A stretch of DNA of 11,848 nucleotides from an uncultured Desulfovibrio sp. (GTDB taxonomy: Bacteria > Desulfobacterota > Desulfovibrionia > Desulfovibrionales > Desulfovibrionaceae), in assembly GCA_947177645.1 (NCBI GenBank), contig CAMWVJ010000008.1:1-11848 (forward strand). Direction: 5' to 3'. Shown piece by piece: positions 1-5,697 of this stretch (positions within the stretch are counted from its first letter, which is position 1; every line of letters begins with the position of its first letter). The notes under the pieces were generated by a model. That model saw only the letters and a program-made list of their open reading frames with translations. It had not been told where the DNA came from and ran no database searches. Position numbers and translations under genes: made by a program.

Positions 1-604
1 CGGCGTACACGGCGCCGGAATTGCCACCAGACAGCCCACTAAAGGGAATGTTGTACAAGCCGCCGGAGCCGCCGTCGATACACAAGACCGAATACCAGCT
101 ATCCACCGGCGCCTCGAAGGTGCCGCTCGCCGTTATCCACTCCTCGCTATTGAGGAGCAGGTTGCCACCCAGCGCCGAGAGCAGGCCGACCTCGTCCACC
201 GTGGTGGTCTTGCCGTCGGGCTGCATGAGGCCCGCCCGGAGGAGCGTGGCGAGGTGTGAGGGCGATTTAATAACCGCGTCCAGGGCCCCCACCAGCGCGG
301 CCTCCACCTTGTCCAGGTCGCCGTCGTCCACCACGCCGGGAGCGTACCGGCGCGCCAAAAATTGCGCGAGGCCCGCGACCACGTGCGAGGCCTGCCGGGC
401 CTGCTTGTTGGCGAGCTTGGCGCGGGCGATGCCGGGCTGGTGGCCAACATTGCGCTGCATGTCCACGGCGTACTCGGCCTGGGAGAGCAGGTCGCGGCCC
501 TCCTGGCCCTGCGCGCAGAAGGGCAAAATCTCGTTTATGGTGTCCTCGGGCGCAACGGTGACGCCCGTGTCCTTGAGGTCGATTATGCTTTGCGCCTGTG
601 CCAT
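1..604 (-). CDS. Phage tail fibre / receptor-binding protein, N-terminal part (3' end off the left edge)
   Basis: The frame is open from an ATG at 604 to the window edge, giving 201 codons with no stop. The start has a good ribosome site, GAGGAG, seven bases upstream. The N-terminus (MAQAQSIIDLKDTG) is followed by a predicted mainly helical region with a basic, Ala-rich stretch (IARAKLANKQARQ). The last visible part, from about residue 130 on, turns Gly/Ser-rich and beta-like (TFEAPVDSWYSVLCIDGGSGG), as in fibre shafts and heads. It is the last visible gene of the operon, directly after the wedge genes, which is where contractile phages usually encode the fibre. Role inferred from position and composition: attaches to the baseplate and recognises the host surface. 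The receptor-binding tip lies outside the window. It could instead be a non-fibre structural protein that adapts fibres to the baseplate. Confidence 0.65.
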   Translation of the reverse strand, partial: MAQAQSIIDLKDTGVTVAPEDTINEILPFCAQGQEGRDLLSQAEYAVDMQRNVGHQPGIARAKLANKQARQASHVVAGLAQFLARRYAPGVVDDGDLDKVEAALVGALDAVIKSPSHLATLLRAGLMQPDGKTTTVDEVGLLSALGGNLLLNSEEWITASGTFEAPVDSWYSVLCIDGGSGGLYNIPFSGLSGGNSGAVYA

Positions 605-676
605 GTCTGGTCTCCTCGGGGGGCACTGTACGGCGCCCTGGCTTGCTGTGGCCCCCCGATATTGTTCGGGGGCTGG
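605..676. promoter_or_regulatory. Intergenic leader of the fibre gene, with hairpin
   Basis: This 72-base gap is unusual in an operon whose genes otherwise mostly touch. It holds repeat copy A (621-672). Within that copy, CCCCCGA (653-659) can pair with TCGGGGG (666-672) around a six-base loop. The fibre ribosome site GAGGAG lies near the left end. The hairpin has no T-run on either side, so it is not a standard intrinsic terminator. It could tune fibre expression or mark a module boundary; both are guesses. Confidence 0.45.
621..672. repeat. Direct repeat copy A (second copy at 4947-4999)
   Basis: It shares with copy B four exact blocks in the same order and orientation: GGGCACTGTAC (621-631), GCTGTGG (645-651), CCCCCCGA (652-659) and GTTCGGGGG (664-672). 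Block spacing differs by only 2-3 bases, and the four bases between the last two blocks differ (TATT here, AAAA in B). Both copies lie just upstream of a minus-strand gene start, the fibre gene here. The blocks were matched by eye. Function unknown. Confidence 0.65.
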
Positions 677-1360
677 CTATGCCGGAAGCATGTACTCGGG
701 CCAGCGGCCGCCATCGCCAGCCTCATCCGGCCAGCCGGCAAGGCCGTCCGACTCGCAATCCCAGGCGAACAGCTTGCCGCCGTCCGGCGTCACTGCGTAC
801 CAGTTGATGCGCACACCCTCGGGCTTCAGCGGGATATAGTTGCCCGTGAGCAGCGCGCGAAAGACGGCATCGAGCCTGATGCCCGCTATGCCCACGCTCA
901 TGCTCATGTCCTGGTTGTCCTGGATGACCAGGATGCTCCCTGTGTCCGCAAAGACCATGCGCCAGACGGCGTAGGCCTGGGGCACGCTGCCGTCCCAGTG
1001 GTTCGCGGCGATACGCGCCTTGACCAGGCGCCGGAAGTTGTCGTCGTCCAGCACAGAAAGGCCCGAGGCCGGGTCGTAGCGGCCTTTCCACACGCCCTCT
1101 TCCCAGCCCACGCCCTCCACGTCCCAGCTAAAATACACGCCCGTGAGCGGCGTTTGCAGGTAACGGGTGACGCCTACCCACAGCCCCACGGCATCAAGCT
1201 GCACGCCCACGGCCGTGTCCACGTCAAAGGCCGGGGGCAGCTCCGCAAGTGCCGCCTGGGCATCCGCAAAGGGCTTGACGCTCGCGCTCACCAGCGCCAG
1301 AAAGCGCGGGCTGCGGTGCTCGCTCGTGACCAGGGCAACGTAGTCCGCCACGCCCGGCAT
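677..1360 (-). CDS. DUF2612 baseplate-associated protein
   Basis: A 227-residue protein that looks like the DUF2612 family found in contractile-phage tail operons between the J-like wedge protein and the fibre. Recognisable stretches are FDVDTAVGVQLDAVGLWVGV (about residues 45-64), YFSWDVEGVGWEEGVWKGRY, the LDDDNFRRLVKARIAANHWDGS block and the Asp-Asn-rich IVIQDNQD-type segment (sequence ILVIQDNQDMSM). Its position matches that of P2 gpI or Mu gp48, which link the baseplate to the fibres, so a fibre-attachment role at the wedge tip is likely but inferred. ATG at 1360 was chosen because it overlaps the stop of the J-like gene (TAATG) and has a G-rich stretch six bases upstream. A longer frame to 1444 would run far into the J-like gene. 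Confidence 0.82.
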   Translation of the reverse strand: MPGVADYVALVTSEHRSPRFLALVSASVKPFADAQAALAELPPAFDVDTAVGVQLDAVGLWVGVTRYLQTPLTGVYFSWDVEGVGWEEGVWKGRYDPASGLSVLDDDNFRRLVKARIAANHWDGSVPQAYAVWRMVFADTGSILVIQDNQDMSMSVGIAGIRLDAVFRALLTGNYIPLKPEGVRINWYAVTPDGGKLFAWDCESDGLAGWPDEAGDGGRWPEYMLPA

Positions 1361-2547
1361 TAGTCGCCCCCCGGCAGCAGCACGTCCTCTACGGCGCACT
1401 TGGCAGCGGCGTTGAACGCAATGGGCAGGTTGGCCTGCTGCCACGCGGCCTCGCCGTCCGGGGCGTCGCCCGTGCAGATCTCCACGGCCAGAACGTCAAA
1501 AGACCTGCGCCCGGGCACGTCCGCCTCATTTATGGGGCACAAGAGGCGGCTGACCAGCACGTCCTCGCCAATGGGCAGCGCGTTGACGTAGGCCGCAAGA
1601 TTTTCGCGGATGGCCTGCGCGGTGCTGGACAAAAAGCCCGCCAAGGGCTTGATGGCCACGCGCAGGCGCACGCGCACGGGCGCGGCGTAGAAAAAGCGGA
1701 TATGGTTCGGCACGCCCATCTCGTCCCGCGTCAAGACCTCCACGTTGCCGTAGGTGTAGCAGCCGGGCGTCTTTTTGACGGCAATGGCGTCCGCTATGGC
1801 CTGGGCGTCCCCGCCCTCCACCACAAGGCAGATACTATGCGGCGGCAGGCCGTTGTCGTCCGCCACGTTGGTGTCGTTTTCGTAGCCCCGCCAGCGCGTC
1901 ACGCCGGCCACGGCCGCCACGGCGCCCAGGGTGCCCTCAAATACCGTGAGGCTCGGCAATGCCGTGGAGACCGCCTGACGCTCGCGCAAGGCCGCGTCCG
2001 TTTCCACAGCGCGGCCGGGCGTGGCGGCCATAGTGTTGACGGCGCTTTGCCAGCCCCGGCAGGGCGTGGCGATGATCTTGATCTCGCCGGCGCCGGCGTG
2101 GATGTCCCCCGGCTCCTGCGCCGTGGCCGTGACGGTAATTTCGCCCGCGGCGGGGATGACAACCTGGGCGGGCAGATCCCACTTGCGTCCGGCGTCGTCC
2201 TCCAGTTGGCCGCCCCGAATGATGGTTCCGGCCGCGCCAATGAGGCGCACGGGCGCTGTGCTCACGCCCGCGGCGTGGCGCCTTATGCCGTTGATGATGA
2301 CCATCCGCGAAAGGCCGGCCCCCTGGGCCGTCTGTGGCGAAAAGGCGTTGTAAACAGCCGCGGCGAGGGCGTAAGTATCCTGTTGCGCCAGGGCTATGAT
2401 GGCGGCAAGCTGGCCCTCCTGGCTGTCCGGCTCAAGATAGAGATCCGCCCCGAATATGTCCCGCAGGCTCTGCTGCATGGCCTCAAGCGTGGCAGGGTAC
2501 TCCGGCAGGCGGAAGCCGTCCCGGTCGATAAAGGCGCTGTCCGCCAT
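1360..2547 (-). CDS. Baseplate J-like wedge protein (Mu gp47-like)
   Basis: A 395-residue protein of the baseplate J family (Mu gp47, P2 gpJ, distantly T4 gp6). J proteins form dimeric wedge arms that link the central hub to the fibres and change shape when the sheath contracts. Family signs are the N-terminal FIDRDGFRLPEYPATLEAMQ, the GADLYLEPDSQEGQL segment, the helical AIIALAQQDTYALAAAVYNAFSP stretch, and the central beta-rich domain (GTIIRGGQLEDDAG through TVTATAQEPGDIHAGAGEI). These are followed by the typical ALRERQAVS and the C-terminal VRVRLRVAIKPL region. GAGGAG lies five bases upstream of the ATG. The stop overlaps the DUF2612 start, so the two are probably translationally coupled. 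Length is normal and no defect is visible. Confidence 0.92.
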   Translation of the reverse strand: MADSAFIDRDGFRLPEYPATLEAMQQSLRDIFGADLYLEPDSQEGQLAAIIALAQQDTYALAAAVYNAFSPQTAQGAGLSRMVIINGIRRHAAGVSTAPVRLIGAAGTIIRGGQLEDDAGRKWDLPAQVVIPAAGEITVTATAQEPGDIHAGAGEIKIIATPCRGWQSAVNTMAATPGRAVETDAALRERQAVSTALPSLTVFEGTLGAVAAVAGVTRWRGYENDTNVADDNGLPPHSICLVVEGGDAQAIADAIAVKKTPGCYTYGNVEVLTRDEMGVPNHIRFFYAAPVRVRLRVAIKPLAGFLSSTAQAIRENLAAYVNALPIGEDVLVSRLLCPINEADVPGRRSFDVLAVEICTGDAPDGEAAWQQANLPIAFNAAAKCAVEDVLLPGGD

Positions 2548-2556
2548 GGTGCCTCC

Positions 2557-2910
2557 TCACAACGTCGCGGCCACGGTAGCCGGCCCGTAAACAGTGTCGA
2601 TCTCTGCGCTCACGGTGAGCTTGCGCGTCTCGGCGTCCCAGGAACTTTCATAGCTCACCAGCGCCCGCACGCCCTGCGTCTGCAAAATGCGGCGCCGCAA
2701 TATGGGGTCATAGGTCTCCCGCGTGTGCTTGCCCCAGACGTGCGTGGCGTAGGGCGTGCCCTCGGTGAGATCCAGGAACCACTCGCCGGCGAGCAGCGCA
2801 AGGCGCGTCTTGACCGCCTGCGCCACGCCCAGGGCGTCGTCCACAAAATAATCGGCCTCGCCGTGGCCAAGGCGAAAGTCCCCGGCATTGTCCAGCTTGC
2901 GGTAGCGCAT
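2557..2910 (-). CDS. gp25-like baseplate wedge protein (GpW/gp25 family)
   Basis: A 117-residue protein resembling the T4 gp25 / P2 gpW / Mu gp46 group. These proteins sit next to the sheath as the core of each wedge and start sheath assembly. Visible features are the N-terminal RLGHGEADYFVDDALGVAQAVKTRL, then the conserved GEWFLDLTEGTPY, the HVWGKHTRETYDPILRRRI segment, an ILQTQGV turn and a C-terminal beta-strand with TVYGPA. It follows the spike gene with a TGATG overlap and lies nine bases before the J-like gene, the usual gp25-then-J order. Ribosome site GGGAG is about ten bases upstream, so coupling to the spike gene may matter. Confidence 0.85.
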   Translation of the reverse strand: MRYRKLDNAGDFRLGHGEADYFVDDALGVAQAVKTRLALLAGEWFLDLTEGTPYATHVWGKHTRETYDPILRRRILQTQGVRALVSYESSWDAETRKLTVSAEIDTVYGPATVAATL

Positions 2911-3686
2911 CAGGCCGGCTCTCCCGTTGTGCCGCCGGAGTCGCCCGGGTGTGTGTGGTGCGCCACGCTCTTGCCCTCGGCGGTCATGTCGCCCGTGGCG
3001 TCCAGCGTGCCCTCCAGAGTCACGGCCCCGCGCATGCTCACAACGCCCGCGCCCCCGCCTGTGCCCGTGGCGGTCAGGTTGCCCTCAATGGTCACTTGCG
3101 GCGCCTTGATAGTGAGGCTGGCGCTCGCCTCAAGCGTTATTTCCCCGCCCGGGGAAATGACCAGGCTGCCCTGCTCATTGCGCATGTCCACGGTCTTGTC
3201 CGGCTTGATGGTCAGGCTTGCCTTGCCGTCGTCCGTGCGCAGTTGCACGTTTTCCGCGTCCACGGGCGGGTTCAGGCGCCCCGCCTGGGAGCGCGGGCCC
3301 ACTATGGCCAGCCCGTCCGAAAGGTCGTGCATGCGGCTGTCCGGCGGGGGCACGGCCTTGCCGCCCTGCCACCAGCCGTCTATGCAGCGGCTGGAAAAGA
3401 CCACCAGGGCCTCGTCGCCCGGCTTGATGGGGTAGGTCAAAGAAAAACCGCCCCCGCAGGGGAAGACCACGGGCACATCCACCAAAAGCGGCATGGCCTG
3501 GTTTTTGGCCTGCCCCCGCTCGTCGGTCACGCTGCCCATGACCGCGGGCTGCACGCTCACGGTCATGGCCACGGGGTCAAAAGCCTGGACAATGCCGGGC
3601 AGCGCCGTCCAGAGCTGCGCCTGCTGGCCCTCATGCGCGCGGCGGATGGCCTCCACGTCGTCGCTTGTGCGCTCAATGCGATCCAT
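2910..3686 (-). CDS. Central baseplate spike (Gp138-like membrane-piercing protein)
   Basis: A 258-residue trimeric spike protein of the phi92 Gp138 / P2 gpV type, which pierces the outer membrane on contraction. Residues about 27-110 match the Gp138 N-terminal OB-fold: PGIVQAFDPVAMTVSVQP, VPVVFPCGGGFSLTYPIKPG, then DEALVVF and IDGWWQGG. Residues about 140-235 are strand-rich with alternating hydrophobic, Thr and Gly residues (SLTIKAPQVTIEGNLTATG), as expected for an intertwined beta-helix. The C-terminus carries His243, His244, Thr245 and His246, then Pro-Gly. HTH (244-246) fits the HxH motif that binds one iron ion at the tip of P2 gpV and phi92 Gp138. It starts two bases after the hub stop and has only a weak ribosome site (CAGG, ten bases upstream), so translation is probably coupled. 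Confidence 0.9.
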   Translation of the reverse strand: MDRIERTSDDVEAIRRAHEGQQAQLWTALPGIVQAFDPVAMTVSVQPAVMGSVTDERGQAKNQAMPLLVDVPVVFPCGGGFSLTYPIKPGDEALVVFSSRCIDGWWQGGKAVPPPDSRMHDLSDGLAIVGPRSQAGRLNPPVDAENVQLRTDDGKASLTIKPDKTVDMRNEQGSLVISPGGEITLEASASLTIKAPQVTIEGNLTATGTGGGAGVVSMRGAVTLEGTLDATGDMTAEGKSVAHHTHPGDSGGTTGEPA

Positions 3687-3688
3687 TG

Positions 3689-4618
3689 CTACCGCACCTG
3701 ATCCAGAGGCAGTCTGGCGGTGTCGTCAATGCCAATGCACACCAGGTCGGCGTACCAGTCATTGCCGCGCGTATCGCCCCTAAACTCCACCTTGAGGATG
3801 CGATAAAAGCCGTCCGCGTCCATGCGCGGGGCCTGCTGCCCGGCCGCCTGCTTGAGCGGCGTCTGCATGGCCTTGACCTGCGCGTTATCGAGCTTGATGC
3901 GGCCGCCCACGGCAAGGCGCGGGTTGAGCAGGCAGCGCACGGTGATGCCGTCCTGCGTCTGCTCCGGGCTGCCCACAAGCCCGGTCTCATGCGTCAGCAC
4001 AACGGCCTCGCCGGGCAAATAGCCTTTGCGCGGCACCATCTGCACCTTGCCGTCCTGGATGCTCCAGTCGGTATCCGTGTCGCGCGCCTCGTCGCGCATG
4101 TACTCCCGCGCCATGCCATACATGACCTTGCCGCGCGGAAGGCCCTGCCCGCCAAGATCAGGCGTATAGCCGGGCTTTGCGCCCTTGGCCTCCATGCTTC
4201 CCTGGCACACGCGCACGCGGTCAGCCGGGCGCGAGCCCGCGGCCAATGTGGTGTTGACCGTGGCAAAATTGTAGGCGCGGTCGCCGTCCGCGGCCAGGAT
4301 GGCCAGCACCGTGTCCACGCCGTTCTCGCGCCACAGGCGCACCTGCCGGATATTGCCGCGGAAAATGGTGCCCAGGTTGCCCTCATAGCCGGCGGCGAGG
4401 TTGACCTGGGTAAACTCGCGGCGGATCTTGGCGGCCGTGTCGTCCGAGAGATTATAGACGTTGATCTCGGCACTGTTGGGCGTCTCTGTGTCGCCCTTCT
4501 TGGTGGCAAAGGTGATGCGCAGGGCCGAGAGCTCCAGCCCCTCGCCGCTGTCCGGGCCCACAATGAGCGAGCAGGCCCTAAGCCATTGCCGCCCCTCCTC
4601 GTGCTCATTCTGGCTCAT
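3689..4618 (-). CDS. Baseplate hub protein (T4 gp27 / late-control-D-like)
   Basis: A 309-residue protein placed between plug and spike, where contractile phages encode the hub ring that carries the spike. Supporting segments are the N-terminal ACSLIVGPDSGEGLELSALRITFATKKGD, then SAEINVYNLSDDTAAKI and the VNLAAGYEGNLGTIFRGNI strand. These are typical of the first tube-like hub domain. The middle holds DTDWSIQDGKVQMVPRKGY and the GEAVVLTHETGLVGSPEQTQDGITVRCLLNPRL block common to phage hub proteins. The C-terminal part has DGFYRILKVEFRGDTRGNDWYADLVC. ATG at 4618 overlaps the plug stop (ATGA), with GGAGG seven bases upstream. The assignment rests on remembered family patterns and synteny. Confidence 0.85.
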   Translation of the reverse strand: MSQNEHEEGRQWLRACSLIVGPDSGEGLELSALRITFATKKGDTETPNSAEINVYNLSDDTAAKIRREFTQVNLAAGYEGNLGTIFRGNIRQVRLWRENGVDTVLAILAADGDRAYNFATVNTTLAAGSRPADRVRVCQGSMEAKGAKPGYTPDLGGQGLPRGKVMYGMAREYMRDEARDTDTDWSIQDGKVQMVPRKGYLPGEAVVLTHETGLVGSPEQTQDGITVRCLLNPRLAVGGRIKLDNAQVKAMQTPLKQAAGQQAPRMDADGFYRILKVEFRGDTRGNDWYADLVCIGIDDTARLPLDQVR

Positions 4619-4944
4619 TGCACGGCCTCCACAGTCTCGAACAGCAGCAGCACGTCCTCGCCCAAGTTGTCCAGCGTGGGCGGCATGTCGCCCGAAAGAT
4701 AGAGCCCCCCGCCAATGCCCAGGTAGGCATAAGGCCGCAGGAGGTCACAACCAGCCACCAGCGGGATGCCCAGGACAAGCGGGGCGAGGTCGTCCGGCGC
4801 GTCGTAGATGTCCAATAGCCAGCCCCCGGGGGCGTCAGGGCAGGTACTCTCCGCCCAGCGCACGGCCAGGCGCAATTCGCGGCCGGCCAGGCTTATGCCG
4901 AAACTTTGCGGCTCGGGTGTCAGGGGTATCTCGTACAGTGCCAT
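4615..4944 (-). CDS. Baseplate plug protein (Pam3 gp18-like, DUF6983)
   Basis: A 109-residue beta-rich protein matching the small plug family named after cyanophage Pam3 gp18. It begins with the typical MALYEIPLTPEPQSFGISLAGRELRLAVRW-type pattern (conserved residues: Tyr4, Pro7, Phe15, Leu19, Trp30). It continues with GGWLLDIYD and LGIPLVAGCDLL, then YLGIGGGLYL and DNLGEDVLLLFE. Plug proteins sit inside the hub/tube lumen in the resting baseplate. Unlike its neighbours, the gene has no clear ribosome site. Its start codon lies in a 25-bp inverted repeat (4933-4957). It is also cut off from the upstream Dit-like gene by the inverted gene at 5049-5672, so its transcription must read through that region or start within it. 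Confidence 0.8.
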   Translation of the reverse strand: MALYEIPLTPEPQSFGISLAGRELRLAVRWAESTCPDAPGGWLLDIYDAPDDLAPLVLGIPLVAGCDLLRPYAYLGIGGGLYLSGDMPPTLDNLGEDVLLLFETVEAVQ

Positions 4945-4957
4945 GCGGGCACTGTAC
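4933..4957. promoter_or_regulatory. 25-bp inverted repeat over the plug start codon
   Basis: Arms GTACAGTGCC (4933-4942) and GGCACTGTAC (4948-4957) are perfect reverse complements, ten bases each, around a five-base spacer. The ATG of the plug gene (4944-4942) is partly in the arm and partly in the spacer. In the mRNA it would form a stable hairpin that hides the start; in DNA it could be an operator. No repressor is visible in the window. The right arm also belongs to repeat copy B. Confidence 0.6.
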
Positions 4958-4999
4958 CAGCGCGCCCCGCTGTGGTATCCCCCCGAAAAAGTTCGGGGG
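4947..4999. repeat. Direct repeat copy B (first copy at 621-672)
   Basis: It contains GGGCACTGTAC (4947-4957), GCTGTGG (4969-4975), CCCCCCGA (4979-4986) and GTTCGGGGG (4991-4999), in the same order as copy A. A three-base TAT insert in copy B lengthens the hairpin stem. Located directly upstream of the plug gene on the minus strand. Confidence 0.65.
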
Positions 5000-5005
5000 G
5001 ATACC
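4974..5005. repeat. Perfect 14-bp stem-loop
   Basis: GGTATCCCCCCGAA (4974-4987) and TTCGGGGGGATACC (4992-5005) are exact reverse complements around the loop AAAG. There is no T-run after the stem in either direction, so it is not a canonical rho-independent terminator. It could stall transcription, protect an RNA end or act as a protein-binding dyad. It lies in the 5' leader of either the plug gene or the cargo gene, depending on where transcripts start. Confidence 0.6.
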
Positions 5006-5048
5006 TCCGACAGCCGCTCATAACCTTTGCACTCAAGAGGGCACGCGC

Positions 5049-5672
5049 ATGTCCTTAGTGGGTAACTATGACCTTCCCCCTGACGTAATCCACAACATTA
5101 CCCAGCGCGGCGTCTTCATCGCCATCGTCTTCGTGCGGCCGCGCTCGCCTCACTGGGAAAAGGTCAACTATCTGATGCAATGCGCTGACGAATACTTTTC
5201 CGACGGGGAAACCACGTTTGGCTTTTTCAAAAAAACGGCCCGCTCGGTGCAGGTCGCCTATGAGGTGCTTTCCTTGAGCAGGGGCTGGAAATCCTGTTAT
5301 GTTTTTATGCAGGGTGTCCCCGTTTTTTCGCTAAAAGATATAAAATGGCTGGAATGTTATATGCGCTCTCTGCGCGCGGATGATTTGCGGGCCTATTGCA
5401 CTATAGTTGACCGCCCGCGCTCTCCCTTTACGCCCGGCCTGGAAGTGGAAAAATATATTTCCCCTTGCCGGTTCATCACCTACGGCTGGTGGTTCAACCC
5501 GGATCACCCCTCGGATTATGTTGCCCAGTTTCAGGCCCAAGCCGTGCGCATGGGCGTGAATCAATGCCCGAATTGCCGGGCCTTCACCATCGAGGAGCTC
5601 AAGAAGTTTGCGGCCATCTATGGCTTCAGCTACCCCCGGAACTCATTTGACCAGCAGCCCGATGGGAAATGA
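5049..5672 (+). CDS. Protein of unknown function, inverted cargo (moron) gene
   Basis: I do not recognise this 207-residue protein. ATG at 5049 is preferred over upstream in-frame starts because GAGGG lies seven bases before it, composition changes there, and any longer form would run antisense through the plug gene. It has no signal peptide or convincing membrane segment; IVFV-type residues near 22-29 look like a beta strand. Seven cysteines (45, 83, 103, 117, 140, 173, 176) include a CPNC pair (173-176) that could bind metal with other residues. It is rich in Trp, Tyr and Phe. Strand, position and lower G+C (119 of 240 bases over 5221-5460) mark it as a late addition to the tail operon. Such genes often alter the lysogen, for example by superinfection exclusion or anti-defence, but nothing here proves a function. 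Confidence 0.8.
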   Translation: MSLVGNYDLPPDVIHNITQRGVFIAIVFVRPRSPHWEKVNYLMQCADEYFSDGETTFGFFKKTARSVQVAYEVLSLSRGWKSCYVFMQGVPVFSLKDIKWLECYMRSLRADDLRAYCTIVDRPRSPFTPGLEVEKYISPCRFITYGWWFNPDHPSDYVAQFQAQAVRMGVNQCPNCRAFTIEELKKFAAIYGFSYPRNSFDQQPDGK

Positions 5673-5697
5673 GGGAGGCAACACCCCCAGCTCATTT
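5667..5697. terminator. Possible stem-loop between convergent genes
   Basis: AAATGAG (5667-5673) and CTCATTT (5691-5697) are exact inverted repeats. Read on the minus strand, the inner GGGGG and CCTCC can also pair (one G-U) around the loop TGTTG, with a two-base bulge. It spans the stops of the cargo gene (5672) and the Dit-like gene (5692). A bidirectional terminator would make sense here, but only three T residues follow, so termination is doubtful. Confidence 0.35.

Larger units (their letters stand above)
4945..5048. promoter_or_regulatory. Divergent intergenic region between plug (-) and the inverted cargo gene (+)
   Basis: These 104 bases separate two diverging genes and hold half of the palindrome, repeat copy B and a perfect 14-bp hairpin. 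Any promoter for the cargo gene must lie here or upstream. CATAAC (5019-5024) is a weak -10 candidate, but no -35 box at proper spacing was found. The ribosome site of the cargo gene, GAGGG, lies seven bases before its ATG. No clear sigma70 promoter was found on either strand. Confidence 0.45.

Noticed and set aside
1361..1444. Longer start for the DUF2612 gene
   Set aside because: It would overlap the J-like gene by 85 bases; the ATG at 1360 overlaps the stop by one base and fits the family N-terminus.
1702..3435. Long plus-strand open frame (577 codons) over the J-like, gp25-like and spike genes
   Set aside because: It is antisense to three well-recognised genes; its protein is rich in Arg, His, Gly and Ala with no domain pattern, as expected from the codon bias of GC-rich DNA.
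4974..5005. Intrinsic transcription terminator at the 14-bp hairpin
   Set aside because: No T-run follows the stem on either strand.
4461..5048. Upstream extension of the cargo gene
   Set aside because: The extra 196 codons run antisense through the hub start, plug gene and hairpin region; a good ribosome site supports the ATG at 5049 instead.
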